Notes: generated from the sequence alone by a model not told the origin. 64,000 nucleotides of DNA from Pseudomonas sp. LFM046 (GCF_000949385.2 NZ_JYKO02000001.1:4829840-4893839), one strand, 5' to 3'. Shown: positions 27,278 to 36,963, counted from the stretch's first letter. Numbers and translations: made by a program.

Positions 27278-27627
27278 CCGGTGGACGAATAAAAGTCACA
27301 CCGAACGCCCTATTCGCCCGATTTCACCGTTATAATCGCCCCCCGATTATAAGGTCGTCTCCTGATCGGGCCTCGCAACACCGCACCTCGCGCCAGCTTG
27401 GGCATCCGCACAGTCCCACAGAGAGCCGTCCACTATTCGCGTTGCCATTCATTGGCTCGCCGCATCCTTCCGCCCGAAACGCAATTTTTTTGCAGGGACG
27501 CACGCGTAGTTGCACGCGCGCAGACGGACGCGGTCTGCCTTCAGGCAGGCGATTCTTTTGAGGTTCACGACTCCAAAAGAGCGTGAGAGACGGTTTTTCA
27601 CTACTTCACGAGAGAGTGGCGAGCAAA
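27278..27627 (+). promoter_or_regulatory. long non-coding leader region of mqo
   Basis: No convincing gene. TATAAT at 27331-27336 and a second TTATAA-type box about 16 bp on mark likely promoters. Downstream are an isolated T7 tract near 27486 and a GCCT-TCA-AGGC type hairpin near 27537-27550. If the upstream box is used, the mqo mRNA has a leader of about 280 nt. Confidence 0.45.
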
Positions 27628-29145
27628 ATGGCGCAAAACGATTACGAAGCAGTGGACGTGTTGCTGGTCGGGGCCGGCATCATGAGCGCTACGCTAGCGG
27701 TACTGCTTAAAGAGCTCGATCCCGGCATCAAGCTGGAGATCGCTGAACTTCGGGAGTCCGGGGCCATCGAGAGCTCCAACCCGTGGAACAACGCAGGCAC
27801 CGGCCACGCCGGCCTCTGCGAGCTGAACTACACCCCCCAGGCGGCCGATGGCAGCATCGACATCAAGAAGGCCGTCAACATCAACGCCCAATTCGAGGTG
27901 TCGAAGCAGTTCTGGGCCTACATGAGTGGCAAGAGCGCCTTCGGTTCGCCCAAGACCTTCATCAATCCGGTCCCGCACCTCTCCTTCGTGCGCGGCGAGA
28001 AGGACACCGCATTCCTCAAGAAGCGCCATGAGCTGCTGCGTCAGCACCATGCCTTCACTGACATGGAATACACCGAAGACCGCGCCACCATGGGCAAATG
28101 GGCGCCGCTGATGATGAAGGGCCGCGACGCGGCCGAGAAAATCGCCGCGACCCGCGCCATGAATGGCACCGACGTCAACTTCGGCGCGGTCACCAACCAG
28201 CTCCTGCAGTATCTGGAAAGCCTTCAAGGCACCCGTGTCAGCTACTTCCAGAAGGTCACCGACCTCAACCGTACTGACAGCGGCTGGAAAGTCAGCATCA
28301 AGAACACCCAGACCGGCGCCAATCGCGAAGTGTCCGCACGCTTCGTGTTCCTCGGTGCCGGTGGTGGCGCGCTGCCGCTGCTCCAGCTGTCCGGCATCCC
28401 CGAGGGCAAAGGCTTCGGCGGCTTCCCGGTCAGCGGCCAGTGGCTGCGTTGCGACAACCCGGAAGTGGTCAAGCAGCACCAGGCCAAGGTCTATAGCCAG
28501 GCGGAGGTCGGCGCCCCGCCGATGTCCGTGCCGCACCTGGACACCCGCGTGGTCGATGGCAAGAAGTCCCTGCTGTTCGGACCCTACGCCGGCTTCACCA
28601 CCAAGTTCCTCAAGCACGGTTCCTTCATGGACCTGCCGCTCTCCGTCCGTCCGGGCAATCTGCTGCCGATGCTCTCGGTCGCCCGCGACAACATGGACCT
28701 GACCCGCTACCTGATCAAGGAAGTGATGCAGTCCCAGGAGCAGCGTCTGGACGCCCTGCGCAAGTTCTACCCGGAGCTGGATCCGGCGGACTGGCGCCTG
28801 GAAGTGGCGGGCCAGCGCGTGCAAATCATCAAGAAGGACAACAAGAAAGGCGGCGTCCTGCAGTTCGGTACCGAACTGGTCTCCTCCGAGGACGGCAGCA
28901 TCGCTGCCCTGCTAGGCGCCTCGCCGGGCGCGTCGGTCACCGTCTCCATCATGCTCAACCTGATCGAGCGCTGCTTCGCCGAGCAGGCCCGTTCCGAGCA
29001 GTGGACGGCCAAGCTGAAGGAAATCTTCCCGGCTCGCGAGAAGGCCCTGGAAAGCGATGCAGCCCTGTATCGCGAAGTCAGCGCCAACTCGGACGCACGC
29101 CTGGGTCTGACCAGCGTCGACACCACGGCCCAGAGCTTCGCCTGA
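27628..29145 (+). CDS. mqo: malate:quinone oxidoreductase
   Basis: 505 residues from the ATG at 27628 (an in-frame GTG lies at 27583). FAD-binding N-terminus [21 protein letters not shown], and family strings [25 protein letters not shown]-like [19 protein letters not shown], and [13 protein letters not shown]. Membrane-associated TCA-cycle enzyme that oxidises malate to oxaloacetate and passes electrons to the quinone pool. Corresponds to the mqoB (PA4640) locus by neighbours. Monocistronic with a strong terminator. Confidence 0.97.
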   Translation: MAQNDYEAVDVLLVGAGIMSATLAVLLKELDPGIKLEIAELRESGAIESSNPWNNAGTGHAGLCELNYTPQAADGSIDIKKAVNINAQFEVSKQFWAYMSGKSAFGSPKTFINPVPHLSFVRGEKDTAFLKKRHELLRQHHAFTDMEYTEDRATMGKWAPLMMKGRDAAEKIAATRAMNGTDVNFGAVTNQLLQYLESLQGTRVSYFQKVTDLNRTDSGWKVSIKNTQTGANREVSARFVFLGAGGGALPLLQLSGIPEGKGFGGFPVSGQWLRCDNPEVVKQHQAKVYSQAEVGAPPMSVPHLDTRVVDGKKSLLFGPYAGFTTKFLKHGSFMDLPLSVRPGNLLPMLSVARDNMDLTRYLIKEVMQSQEQRLDALRKFYPELDPADWRLEVAGQRVQIIKKDNKKGGVLQFGTELVSSEDGSIAALLGASPGASVTVSIMLNLIERCFAEQARSEQWTAKLKEIFPAREKALESDAALYREVSANSDARLGLTSVDTTAQSFA

Positions 29146-29163
29146 GCCTTGGCGTTCCGCTGA

Positions 29164-29191
29164 AAAAAACCGCCCTTCGGGGCGGTTTTTT
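29164..29191 (+). terminator. rho-independent terminator after mqo
   Basis: Stem AAAACCGCCC / GGGCGGTTTT with TTCG loop and a following T-run. Confidence 0.93.
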
Positions 29192-29220
29192 TATTGTCGG
29201 CACCTCGTTGACGCCATCAT

Positions 29221-29253
29221 CCGTAGGGTGGATCACGCTTCACCGATCCACCA
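29221..29253. repeat. palindromic intergenic repeat
   Basis: GGTGGATC...GATCCACC inverted repeat in the mqo/PA4642-like convergent gap, another common Pseudomonas extragenic element. Confidence 0.6.
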
Positions 29254-29350
29254 TCGCGGTCCGGCATTGGCCGAGTTGGTGGAAATAAAAAGCGATATCT
29301 CCCCAACGGGACTGCCCATCTCACCGGCCACGGCACGCACCTCTTCCACA

Positions 29351-29378
29351 AAAAAGCCCGCACTCTGGCGGGCTTTTT
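29351..29378. terminator. bidirectional rho-independent terminator
   Basis: AAAAAGCCCGC / GCGGGCTTTTT with a 6-nt loop, ahead of the stop of the minus-strand gene. Confidence 0.9.
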
Positions 29379-29394
29379 CATTAGCGCGAAAGGA

Positions 29395-29682
29395 TCAGCC
29401 GCGGGCGGCCTTGATCACTTCGATATAGGGCTCAGCCATGCGCTGGTCCTGGACCAGGGCGATGAAGTCGTTGCCCTGCTCGTCCTTGGCATTCAGGTCG
29501 TAACCAGCCTGGACGAAGAAGCCGACGAAGCGCTCGAAGTCGTCGATGCGCAAGCCGCGGTAGGCTTTGATCAGTTTGTGCAGCGAAGGGGGCGTGGAGT
29601 CGGCGGGCTCGACCGCGAGGAACAGCTTGATCGAGTCATCGGAAATTTCTTCGCCAATCACCTGCTTCTTGTCTTTACGCAT
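29395..29682 (-). CDS. PA4642-like conserved hypothetical protein
   Basis: 95 residues, very charged, start MRKDKKQVIGEEISDDSIKL. Contains LRIDDFERFVGFFVQAGYDLNAKDEQGND, read in two pieces, which resembles an ankyrin-like or DUF motif in a short Pseudomonas family. Start ATG has a GAGAG site upstream. Position next to mqo and PA4643-like matches PAO1. Function unknown. Confidence 0.8.
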   Translation of the reverse strand: MRKDKKQVIGEEISDDSIKLFLAVEPADSTPPSLHKLIKAYRGLRIDDFERFVGFFVQAGYDLNAKDEQGNDFIALVQDQRMAEPYIEVIKAARG

Positions 29683-29746
29683 CGCTCACATCTCTCAGGC
29701 CGGGTATCTCGGGGGCGGGCAGTTTACCCCCGCCCGGCCTTCGTGC

Positions 29747-30235
29747 TCAACGCACGCGAACCGAGCCGCTGTGCAGGTCCGCCCAGATGTGACCGTTGGG
29801 ATAGCTGAGGAACTGGCAATAAACCGGCCCATTGCGCAGCAGGTCGAGCACCTCGGCGTACTGGGCCAGCGGGTAGTTCAGGCTGAGGGTGCGGGTCTGG
29901 GCATCATAACCCGGCTTCTTCAGGCTCTTGCCCTCGGCGTCGAACTGGATCACCACCTGGCGTACGTCCGCGCCTTTACTCAGCGGTTTTCCTTTCAGGC
30001 GCACCACGGTGGGCGAGGTGATGGGAATCGGCTGCTGGTTGGACTGGCGCTGGCTGCCGAGTACCACCGAGAACTCGGTGATCTGGATCAGTTGTTGCTG
30101 TTCAGGTTGCTCCTGGCGCAACGAAAGATCGTCCGGCGGCAGGAACTGGTCATGCATGGGTGCCGTTTCGGCGGCGCACAGGGGCAGGCTCAGGAACAGG
30201 ACCAGACAGGCCCCAAGGCGCAGGGGGACAGGCAT
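29747..30235 (-). CDS. secreted hypothetical protein (PA4643-like by position)
   Basis: 162 residues from the ATG at 30235 (CGGAG 7 nt upstream). Signal peptide LGACLVLFLSLPLCA then mature AETAPMHDQF. A Gln-rich linker leads into a beta-rich domain ending GHIWADLHSGSVRVR. No catalytic motif seen; probably periplasmic. Likely separate from the downstream PA4642-like gene, with a 64-bp gap. Confidence 0.75.
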   Translation of the reverse strand: MPVPLRLGACLVLFLSLPLCAAETAPMHDQFLPPDDLSLRQEQPEQQQLIQITEFSVVLGSQRQSNQQPIPITSPTVVRLKGKPLSKGADVRQVVIQFDAEGKSLKKPGYDAQTRTLSLNYPLAQYAEVLDLLRNGPVYCQFLSYPNGHIWADLHSGSVRVR

Positions 30236-30363
30236 CAAACACTCCGGATCGAGACGGGCGCAACACTCTAGCACGGGGCTTTCCGACAGGGACATTCGAC
30301 CCAGGTCGACCTCTCGACAGCGCCTCAGCCCCTATACTCGGAGCGTCTGCCACAGGAGTGACC

Positions 30364-32118
30364 ATGCGCCGTTACCTGCCTCCCCTGTTCGCGGCCCTGC
30401 GCCAGTCGGCGCGCGAGGGCTACTCCCTGACAAGCCTGCGCGGGGACCTGGCCGCCGGGATCACGGTCGGCATCATTGCCATCCCGCTGGCCATGGCCCT
30501 GGCCATCGCCGTCGGCGTAGCGCCGCAGCATGGCCTCTACACGGTGCTGGTGGCGGCACCGCTGATCGCCCTCTGCGGCGGCTCGCGCTTCAACATTTCC
30601 GGCCCCACCGCCGCCTTCGTGGTGATCCTGCTGCCCATCACCCAGCAGTTCGGCGTGGGTGGCCTGCTGCTTTGCACCCTGATGGCCGGGGTGATCCTGA
30701 TCACCATGGGTCTGGCGCGCCTGGGCCGGCTGATCCAGTTCATCCCCTATCCTGTGACCCTGGGCTTCACCGCCGGCATCGGCATCGTCATCGCCACCTT
30801 GCAGATCAAGGACCTGCTGGGCCTGCAGCTGTCCCATCCCCCGCAGAACTACGTGGAACAGCTGCAACTGCTGGCTGAAGCCGTGCCCACCGCGCACGTG
30901 GGCGATGCCCTGGTGGCCGGCGCCTGCCTGGCGGTGCTGCTGATCTGGCCGCGATTCGTGCCCAAAGTGCCAGGGCATCTGGTGGCCCTGGCTGTGGGCG
31001 CCCTCCTCGGCCTGCTGCTGGAAGCGCTGAATCTGCCCGTCGCCACCCTGGGCGAGCGTTTCAGCTATGTGATGGACGGTGTCAGCCACCCCGGCATCCC
31101 GCCCTTGCTACCCAGCTTCGCCTGGCCCTGGCAGCTTCCCGGCCCCGACGGCCAGCCGCTCGGCCTGTCCTTCGAACTGATCCGCCAATTACTGGCACCC
31201 GCCTTCGCCATCGCCATGCTCGGCGCCATCGAATCCCTGCTCTGCGCCGTGGTGGCCGACGGCATGGCCGGCACCCGCCACGACCCCAATGCCGAGTTGC
31301 TCGGGCAGGGTCTGGGCAACCTGGTAGCGCCGCTGTTCGGCGGCATCACCGCCACTGCGGCCATCGCTCGCAGCGCCGCCAACGTGCGCGCCGGCGCCAG
31401 CTCTCCCATCGCCGCCATCATCCATGCCGGCGTGGTGCTGTTGGCGATGCTGTTGCTCGCGCCGCTGTTCAGCTACCTGCCCATGGCGGCCCTGGCAGCC
31501 CTGCTGGTGATGGTGGCCTGGAACATGAGCGAAGCACGCCACGTGGTGCACACCCTGCGCATTGCACCGCGCAACGACGTGCTCGTGTTGCTGACCTGCC
31601 TGCTGCTGACGGTGCTCTTCGACATGGTGCTGGCGGTGGGCGTCGGCCTGCTACTGGCCGCCGGCCTCTTCATCAAGCGCATGAGCGATCTCACCGATAC
31701 CGCGCCCCTGCCCCAGCACTTCCACGAAGCCCTGCGCGAGCTGCCGGAGGGCGTGCTGGCCTATGCCATTCGCGGGCCGCTGTTCTTCGGCGCGGCAGAA
31801 AAAGCCCTCAGCGTGCTGCGCCGCTTCAACCCGGAAGTGAAGGTCGTGATCGTGGAAATGAGCGCCGTGCCCATGCTGGACATGACGGCGCTGGCTGCCC
31901 TGGAAAACCTGCTGCACGACTATGGCCGCCAGGGCGTCGGCCTGGTACTGGCGGGCACCACACCGAGGGTACGGCTGAAACTGCGCCGCGCCGGGGTACA
32001 CCGTGAAAGCGGCAAGCTGGCCTATGTGCAATCGCTGGAACAGGCGCGGGCCAAGGCCCTGCAATGGCTGGAGGGGGATGCGCCTCAGGAGAAGAAAGAG
32101 CGCATCCAGGCCATGTAG
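30364..32118 (+). CDS. SulP family anion transporter with STAS domain
   Basis: 584 residues from the ATG at 30364, which has CAGGAG upstream. Membrane domain 1-440: LRGDLAAGITVGIIAIPLAMA, the SulP signature, then ISGPTAAFVVILLP and GNLVAPLFGGITATAAIARSA. A C-terminal STAS domain (about 455-570) contains YAIRGPLFFGAAEKA and VVIVEMSAVPMLDMTALAALE. SulP proteins carry sulfate, bicarbonate or C4-dicarboxylates; which one is not determined. Its 3' end overlaps the convergent cupin gene by 34 bp. Confidence 0.93.
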   Translation: MRRYLPPLFAALRQSAREGYSLTSLRGDLAAGITVGIIAIPLAMALAIAVGVAPQHGLYTVLVAAPLIALCGGSRFNISGPTAAFVVILLPITQQFGVGGLLLCTLMAGVILITMGLARLGRLIQFIPYPVTLGFTAGIGIVIATLQIKDLLGLQLSHPPQNYVEQLQLLAEAVPTAHVGDALVAGACLAVLLIWPRFVPKVPGHLVALAVGALLGLLLEALNLPVATLGERFSYVMDGVSHPGIPPLLPSFAWPWQLPGPDGQPLGLSFELIRQLLAPAFAIAMLGAIESLLCAVVADGMAGTRHDPNAELLGQGLGNLVAPLFGGITATAAIARSAANVRAGASSPIAAIIHAGVVLLAMLLLAPLFSYLPMAALAALLVMVAWNMSEARHVVHTLRIAPRNDVLVLLTCLLLTVLFDMVLAVGVGLLLAAGLFIKRMSDLTDTAPLPQHFHEALRELPEGVLAYAIRGPLFFGAAEKALSVLRRFNPEVKVVIVEMSAVPMLDMTALAALENLLHDYGRQGVGLVLAGTTPRVRLKLRRAGVHRESGKLAYVQSLEQARAKALQWLEGDAPQEKKERIQAM

Positions 32119-32558
32119 TCGGCCACCCCGGCTTCACCCTCACGCGGCGCCCAGGGAGCCTGTTCGCCCTCGCCTACCGGGCGATAGGGGCCGGCCTTGC
32201 ACTCGAACAGCATGCTGTCCGGCTCCAGTACCACCAGGGCGTGGAACACGCCGGGCGGCAGGTCGACACCGACGCAATCGCCGCCCGTAGCCAGTTCGCG
32301 CTGGTCGATGACCGCGCCTTGCTCGTCGAAGATCAACAGCCCCAGGCGGCCCTTGAGCACCAGCAGGCTTTCCGCCTTGTCAGGGGAAAGGTGGCGGTGC
32401 GGCGGAATGTAGGTTTCGGGCTGCAGCCCCACCGCCATGCGGTGGCAGGGCTCTTCCATGGCGTGGAAGTTGTGGTGCTGGCGCTTGCGCGGGCTCGCCG
32501 CGGCCTTCTCCGCCAGTTCGGTGAACAGCGTCTGGTCGAGAAAACGCGGCGCGCTCAT
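32085..32558 (-). CDS. WbuC family cupin-fold metalloprotein
   Basis: 157 residues. A cupin metal site is visible in YIPPHRHLSPDKAESLLVLKG (read P-H-R-H...K-x-E), followed by a barrel with GVFHALVVLEP. This matches the WbuC-type cupin family, whose members are often near surface polysaccharide genes but here sit between SulP and hypoxanthine phosphoribosyltransferase, in the PA4644 slot. The start is 3 nt after the upstream gene's stop. Function unknown. Confidence 0.85.
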   Translation of the reverse strand: MSAPRFLDQTLFTELAEKAAASPRKRQHHNFHAMEEPCHRMAVGLQPETYIPPHRHLSPDKAESLLVLKGRLGLLIFDEQGAVIDQRELATGGDCVGVDLPPGVFHALVVLEPDSMLFECKAGPYRPVGEGEQAPWAPREGEAGVADYMAWMRSFFS

Positions 32559-32561
32559 GGC

Positions 32562-33119
32562 TCAGAGCCCTTTTACCGCGAAGATGCCAGCGGCGTTGCG
32601 CCAGTAGCCCTTGTAGTCCATGCCGTAACCGAAGATGTAGCGATCCACGCAGGGCAGGCCCACGTAGTCGGCCTTCAGGTCCGGACGCGCCTTGCGGTCG
32701 TGGGTCTTGTCGATCAGCACGGCGGTGTGCACATGGGCGGCGCCGGCGTGTTTGCAGAAGTCGATGATGGCCGCCAGGGTGTGCCCCTCGTCGAGGATGT
32801 CGTCGATGATCAGCACGTCGCGGTCGATGAAGGAAATTTCCGGCTTGGCCTTCCAGAACAACTCGCCGCCGCTGGTTTCGTTGCGATAGCGGGTGGCGTG
32901 CAGGTAGGACAGTTCCAGCGGGAAGCCCAGCTTGGGCAGCAATTTGCCGGCGAAGATCAGGCCGCCGTTCATGACGCAGAAGACCACCGGGTTGCGCTCG
33001 GCCAGTTCTCCATTGATGGCTTCGGCAACCTGACTGATGGCCGCTTCGACCTGGGCGTCGGTGTACAGGCAATCGGCTTCGGCCATCACCTGGCGGATGT
33101 GTGCGAGATCGGCGGACAT
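32562..33119 (-). CDS. hypoxanthine-guanine phosphoribosyltransferase
   Basis: 185 residues from ATG 33119 (GAGG upstream). PRPP-binding motif VLIIDDILDEGHTLAAII near residues 98-115. It also carries the family's FVGF-like residues near YIFGYGMDYKGYW. Converts hypoxanthine or guanine plus PRPP to IMP or GMP for purine salvage. Cotranscribed with the cupin gene. It is divergent from upp, giving a shared nucleotide-salvage promoter region of 279 bp. Confidence 0.92.
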   Translation of the reverse strand: MSADLAHIRQVMAEADCLYTDAQVEAAISQVAEAINGELAERNPVVFCVMNGGLIFAGKLLPKLGFPLELSYLHATRYRNETSGGELFWKAKPEISFIDRDVLIIDDILDEGHTLAAIIDFCKHAGAAHVHTAVLIDKTHDRKARPDLKADYVGLPCVDRYIFGYGMDYKGYWRNAAGIFAVKGL

Positions 33120-33273
33120 GGCAATTCCTCTGGGTTCAACGGGAAGCAAGCACGGCTCCCTCGGGAAAACTTGAACAGGGCGTCAAGATAAAAGTCGGCA
33201 AAGGTACTCATCCGCCTGCCCCGGAGCAAGTGCCGATGGACGAGCGTCGACCATACTGCTGCATGTTGCGCCG

Positions 33274-33374
33274 CTGGCGGACAGAACCTTGCATGGCCGC
33301 GACATCGCGGCCAGGACCCGCCAGTCAGTTCAGCACAGGCTGTAGTCGATGGATTAAGCTAACGCAATTTTTTT
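33274..33374 (+). promoter_or_regulatory. nested hairpin and T8 tract upstream of upp
   Basis: Outer stem CTGGCGG (33274-33280) / CCGCCAG (33318-33324) encloses a perfect inner stem TGGCCGCGA / TCGCGGCCA (33294-33313). About 43 nt downstream is T8 (33367-33374), 25 nt ahead of the upp start. This could be a pyrimidine-responsive attenuator or a simple operator; no binding protein is implied. Confidence 0.4.
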
Positions 33375-33398
33375 GCCAGCCCGCCGGAGAATCCTCCC

Positions 33399-34037
33399 AT
33401 GCCTATCCGTGAGATCCGCCATCCGCTGATCCGCCACAAGCTCGGCCTGATGCGCCGCGCCGACATCAGCACCAAGAACTTCCGCGAATTGGCACAGGAA
33501 GTCGGCGCCCTTCTGACCTACGAAGCGACCAATGACCTGCCCCTGGAAAGCTACGAAATCCAGGGCTGGGCCGGCACCGTGCAAGTGGAGAAGATCGCTG
33601 GCAAGAAGATCACCGTGGTGCCGATCCTGCGCGCCGGCATCGGCATGCTCGACGGTGTGCTCAGCCTGATTCCGGGTGCCAAGGTCAGCGCCGTCGGCGT
33701 GGCCCGCAACGAGGAAACCCTCGAAGCCCATACCTACCTGGAAAAGCTGGCCCCGGAAATCGACGAGCGCCTGGCCCTGATCATCGACCCGATGCTGGCC
33801 ACCGGCGGTTCCATGGTCGCCACCATCGACCTGCTCAAGCGCGCGGGCTGCAAGGAAATCCGCGCCATGGTGCTGGTGGCCGCGCCGGAAGGCATCAAGA
33901 CGGTCAACGACGCCCACCCGGACGTGATGATCTTCACCGCCTCCATCGATCAGAAGCTCAACGAGCACGGCTACATCATCCCGGGCCTCGGGGATGCCGG
34001 CGACAAGATCTTCGGCACCAAGCAGAAGGAAAACTGA
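33399..34037 (+). CDS. upp: uracil phosphoribosyltransferase
   Basis: 212 residues. PRPP-binding loop [19 protein letters not shown] near residues 126-144, C-terminal uracil-binding [17 protein letters not shown]. Makes UMP from uracil and PRPP. The ATG follows GGAGAATCC. uraA starts 3 bp after the stop, so the pair is an operon for uracil uptake and salvage. Confidence 0.97.
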   Translation: MPIREIRHPLIRHKLGLMRRADISTKNFRELAQEVGALLTYEATNDLPLESYEIQGWAGTVQVEKIAGKKITVVPILRAGIGMLDGVLSLIPGAKVSAVGVARNEETLEAHTYLEKLAPEIDERLALIIDPMLATGGSMVATIDLLKRAGCKEIRAMVLVAAPEGIKTVNDAHPDVMIFTASIDQKLNEHGYIIPGLGDAGDKIFGTKQKEN

Positions 34038-34040
34038 TCG

Positions 34041-35318
34041 ATGATCGACGAATTCAAGGACCCGCTCTGGCGCCAGGTTCTCTCCGGCGCGCAGATGCTT
34101 TTCGTGGCCTTCGGCGCCCTGGTGCTGATGCCACTGATCACCGGGCTGGACCCCAACGTTGCGCTGTTCACCGCCGGTCTCGGCACCCTGCTGTTCCAGC
34201 TGGTCACCGGCCGCCAGGTTCCGGTCTTCCTGGCCTCCAGCTTCGCCTTCATCACCCCCATCATCCTTGCCAAGGGCCAGTTCGGCCTGGCCGCGACCAT
34301 GGGCGGCGTGGTAGCGGCGGGCTTCGTCTACACCTTCCTCGGCCTGGCCGTGAAGCTCAAGGGCACCGGTTTCATCGACCGCCTGCTGCCGCCGGTGGTG
34401 ATCGGCCCGGTGGTGATTTCCATCGGCCTGGCCATGGCCCCCATCGCCGCCAACATGGCCATGGGCAAGGGCGGTGACGGCGCTGAGCTGATCCCCTACG
34501 CCACCGCCATGTGGATTTCCATGCCGGCGCTGCTGACCACCCTGATCGTCGCCGTGTTCGGCAAGGGCATCTTCCGCCTGGTGCCGATCATCTCCGGTGT
34601 GATCGTCGGCTTCGCGCTGTCCTTCTGGTTCGGCGTGGTAGATACCGCGAAGATCGCCGCCGCGCCCTGGCTGGCGCTGCCGAACTTCGTCGCGCCGGAG
34701 TTCAACCTGCAGGCCATCCTGTTCATCGTCCCGGTGGCCCTGGCGCCGGCCATCGAGCATATCGGTGGCGTGATCGCCGTCGGCAGCGTGACCGGCCGCA
34801 ACTACCTGCAGAAGCCCGGCCTGCATCGCACCCTGCTGGGTGACGGCCTGGCCACCTCCGCCGCCGGCCTGTTCGGCGGTCCGCCGAACACCACCTATGC
34901 CGAAGTGACCGGCGCGGTGATGCTGACCAAGAACTACAACCCGAAGATCATGACCTGGGCCGCCATCTTCGCCATCAGCCTGGCGTTCATCGGCAAGTTC
35001 GGCGCGGTGCTGCAGAGCATCCCCGTGCCGGTAATGGGCGGCATCCTCTGCCTGCTGTTTGGCTCCATCGCCGCGGTGGGCCTGAACACCATGATCCGCC
35101 ATCAGGTGGACCTGGCCGAGGCGCGCAACCTGGTGATCGTTTCCGTGACCCTGGTGTTCGGCATCGGCGGCATGCTGGTGGGCACCGGAACCGGCCAGGA
35201 CGACTTCGGCCTGAAGGGCATCGCCCTCTGCGCCATCGTCGCCATTGCCTTGAACCTGATCCTGCCGGGCCACCAGACCTGGAAGCATCAAGCTGCGGAC
35301 GATGCTCCGCATATCTGA
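34041..35318 (+). CDS. uraA: uracil/xanthine permease
   Basis: 425 residues, about 14 hydrophobic segments, NCS2/NAT family. Substrate-site motif AIEHIGGVIAVGSVTGRN and GGPPNTTYAEVTGAVMLTKN are both intact. Starts ATG ATC GAC immediately after upp. Imports uracil by proton symport in the inner membrane. Ends with a strong terminator. In PAO1 the next genes, as I recall, are a fimbrial cluster; here a REP-like repeat and an MFS gene follow. Confidence 0.96.
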   Translation: MIDEFKDPLWRQVLSGAQMLFVAFGALVLMPLITGLDPNVALFTAGLGTLLFQLVTGRQVPVFLASSFAFITPIILAKGQFGLAATMGGVVAAGFVYTFLGLAVKLKGTGFIDRLLPPVVIGPVVISIGLAMAPIAANMAMGKGGDGAELIPYATAMWISMPALLTTLIVAVFGKGIFRLVPIISGVIVGFALSFWFGVVDTAKIAAAPWLALPNFVAPEFNLQAILFIVPVALAPAIEHIGGVIAVGSVTGRNYLQKPGLHRTLLGDGLATSAAGLFGGPPNTTYAEVTGAVMLTKNYNPKIMTWAAIFAISLAFIGKFGAVLQSIPVPVMGGILCLLFGSIAAVGLNTMIRHQVDLAEARNLVIVSVTLVFGIGGMLVGTGTGQDDFGLKGIALCAIVAIALNLILPGHQTWKHQAADDAPHI

Positions 35319-35330
35319 TGCAGCCTCATG

Positions 35331-35358
35331 AAAAAGCCCCGCGATTGCGGGGCTTTTT
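35331..35358 (+). terminator. rho-independent terminator after upp-uraA
   Basis: AAAAAGCCCCGC / GCGGGGCTTTTT with GATT loop. Confidence 0.93.
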
Positions 35359-35375
35359 ATTGGGCTTCACCACCG

Positions 35376-35460
35376 CAGGATGGGTCGGGCGGCGTTCCGC
35401 GAGCTTGCGAAGCCCATCGCTCCGACTTGATGGGTTTCGCTCCGCTCTACCCATTCTACG
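35376..35460. repeat. two opposed copies of the GATGGG...CCCAT repeat
   Basis: First copy at about 35376-35418 (GATGGGTCGGGC...GAAGCCCATC) and second, inverted, at 35429-35460 (GATGGGTTTCGCTCCGCTCT then ACCCATTCTACG). The reverse complement of the second copy matches 43702-43733 almost exactly. The last bases run into the MFS stop codon. Confidence 0.75.
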
Positions 35461-36823
35461 AGGACAGCTGCACCGTCTGTGGCATGGCGTCATGCTGGAC
35501 CTCCACGCCCCATGTCTGAAGCCGCTGCACGCTCTCGCGATAGGGCTTGAGGCCAAGCCCCAGCAGCAGCACCGAGCTGGCCACCGCAAGGGTGGTGACG
35601 ATCAGCAAGGAATAGCGCAGCGCCTGATCGTCCGCGAACACGTAGTCGGTGACCAGGGCCACGGCGGTTGGACCAAAGCCGAGGCCGATCAAGGTGATCA
35701 CGAAAAGGTAGATGGCCGACGCCTGACCGCGCATGGCATTGGGCATGATTTCCTGGATCGCCGCAGGCGCCACGCCGAAGGGCATGCTCAGACAGAACAC
35801 GGTCGGCGCCATCAGCAGCGTGACCCAGAAGCTGTCATTCAGCAGCGGGAACAGCACCACCAGGGGCAGCGCACCGATGGCGGCAAACAGGCCGACGCGC
35901 ATATTGGCGTCGCTGCGTCCGTGCTTGGCCATCCAGTCCGCCAGGCGCCCGCCGAAGACGATGCCGAGACAGCCGAACACCGCCACCAGGCTGCCGTAGA
36001 TGACGCCCACCTGACCGGCATCCCAGCCATGGGTGCGAATGTAGAAGGTGGGAATCCAGGCGGCGCTGCCGTAACCGGCGAAGGCCAGGCCGGCAAAGCC
36101 GAAATTGTGGCAAACCACAGTGCGCCGGTTACTGCGCAGGTAGCGGCCCACTTCCGAGAACGGCACCACCACCCCGGCACCGACGCCGCGCCGCTGGGGT
36201 TCGCGCACGGCCAGCATCAATAGGGTGAAGAGCAGGCCGGCGGCCCCCAGCGCCAGGAATATCAACTGCCAGGGCCGCACTTCGCCCAGCAGGGGCAGAT
36301 GCACGTCGCCCTGGGCGGATGCGAACCGGATGACCAGGCCACCCAGCAGGAACGCCAGCCCGGAGCCCAGGTACACGCCCATGGAATAGACGCTGATGGC
36401 GGTGGCGCGGCGCTCGCGAGGGAAGCTATCGGCGATCAGCGAATAGGCCGCTGGCGACAGCGCCGCCTCCCCCACACCGACGCCGATACGGCAAAGCAGA
36501 AACTGCCAATAGAGCCTCGCCATGCCACAGGCTGCGGTGGCGGCGCTCCAGAACAGCACGCCGATGGCGATCAGCCCGCGTCGGCTGCGCGTGTCGGCCA
36601 GACGTCCGAGGGGAATGCCGCAAACGGTGTAGAAGAGTGCGAACGACAGCCCCATCAGGAGGCTCATCTGCGTGTCGCTGATGACGAGATCGCGGCGGAT
36701 AGGCTCCACCAGGAGATTGAGGATCTGCCTGTCGATGAAGGACAGCACGTACGCCACCATCAGGATGGCCACGGTGGTCCAGGCACGCAGGTTCGAGGGA
36801 TAGCCGTTGTTGTTGTTCTGCAT
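35456..36823 (-). CDS. MFS transporter
   Basis: 455 residues, 12 hydrophobic segments. Loop 2-3 motif GRLADTRSRRG resembles the MFS GxxxD-R-x-GRR signature, and GGRLADWMAKHGRSD is its second-half counterpart. The first segment begins SFIDRQILNLLVEPIRRDL, typical of the anion/hexuronate (ACS/spinster-like) type MFS. Start ATG has GGAGAGCC upstream. Matches the PA4654 slot. Substrate unknown, possibly an organic acid. Confidence 0.9.
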   Translation of the reverse strand: MQNNNNGYPSNLRAWTTVAILMVAYVLSFIDRQILNLLVEPIRRDLVISDTQMSLLMGLSFALFYTVCGIPLGRLADTRSRRGLIAIGVLFWSAATAACGMARLYWQFLLCRIGVGVGEAALSPAAYSLIADSFPRERRATAISVYSMGVYLGSGLAFLLGGLVIRFASAQGDVHLPLLGEVRPWQLIFLALGAAGLLFTLLMLAVREPQRRGVGAGVVVPFSEVGRYLRSNRRTVVCHNFGFAGLAFAGYGSAAWIPTFYIRTHGWDAGQVGVIYGSLVAVFGCLGIVFGGRLADWMAKHGRSDANMRVGLFAAIGALPLVVLFPLLNDSFWVTLLMAPTVFCLSMPFGVAPAAIQEIMPNAMRGQASAIYLFVITLIGLGFGPTAVALVTDYVFADDQALRYSLLIVTTLAVASSVLLLGLGLKPYRESVQRLQTWGVEVQHDAMPQTVQLSS

Positions 36824-36963
36824 GGGCTCTCCTCGGCGCCGCCGGTGCGGCGCACGACGGTTGAAGGAGTTCCCAGCTTAGGTGGCCATGGGCAGGCTGA
36901 ATACCGGAGAGGGCCCGCTATAGGCGACGTGAATGCGCCCATTGCCCTCTGCGTGATACTTCG

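Noticed and set aside
33062-33067. Single TGTACA hexamers elsewhere (for example here, near 6130, 55776, 59178 and 61825)
   Set aside because: They are single, mostly inside coding sequence, and have no partner 18 bp away, so they are not counted as operators.
33354-35312. A 652-codon minus-strand frame opposite upp-uraA
   Set aside because: Antisense to two well-conserved genes; His/Gln/Asp-rich sequence without recognisable fold.
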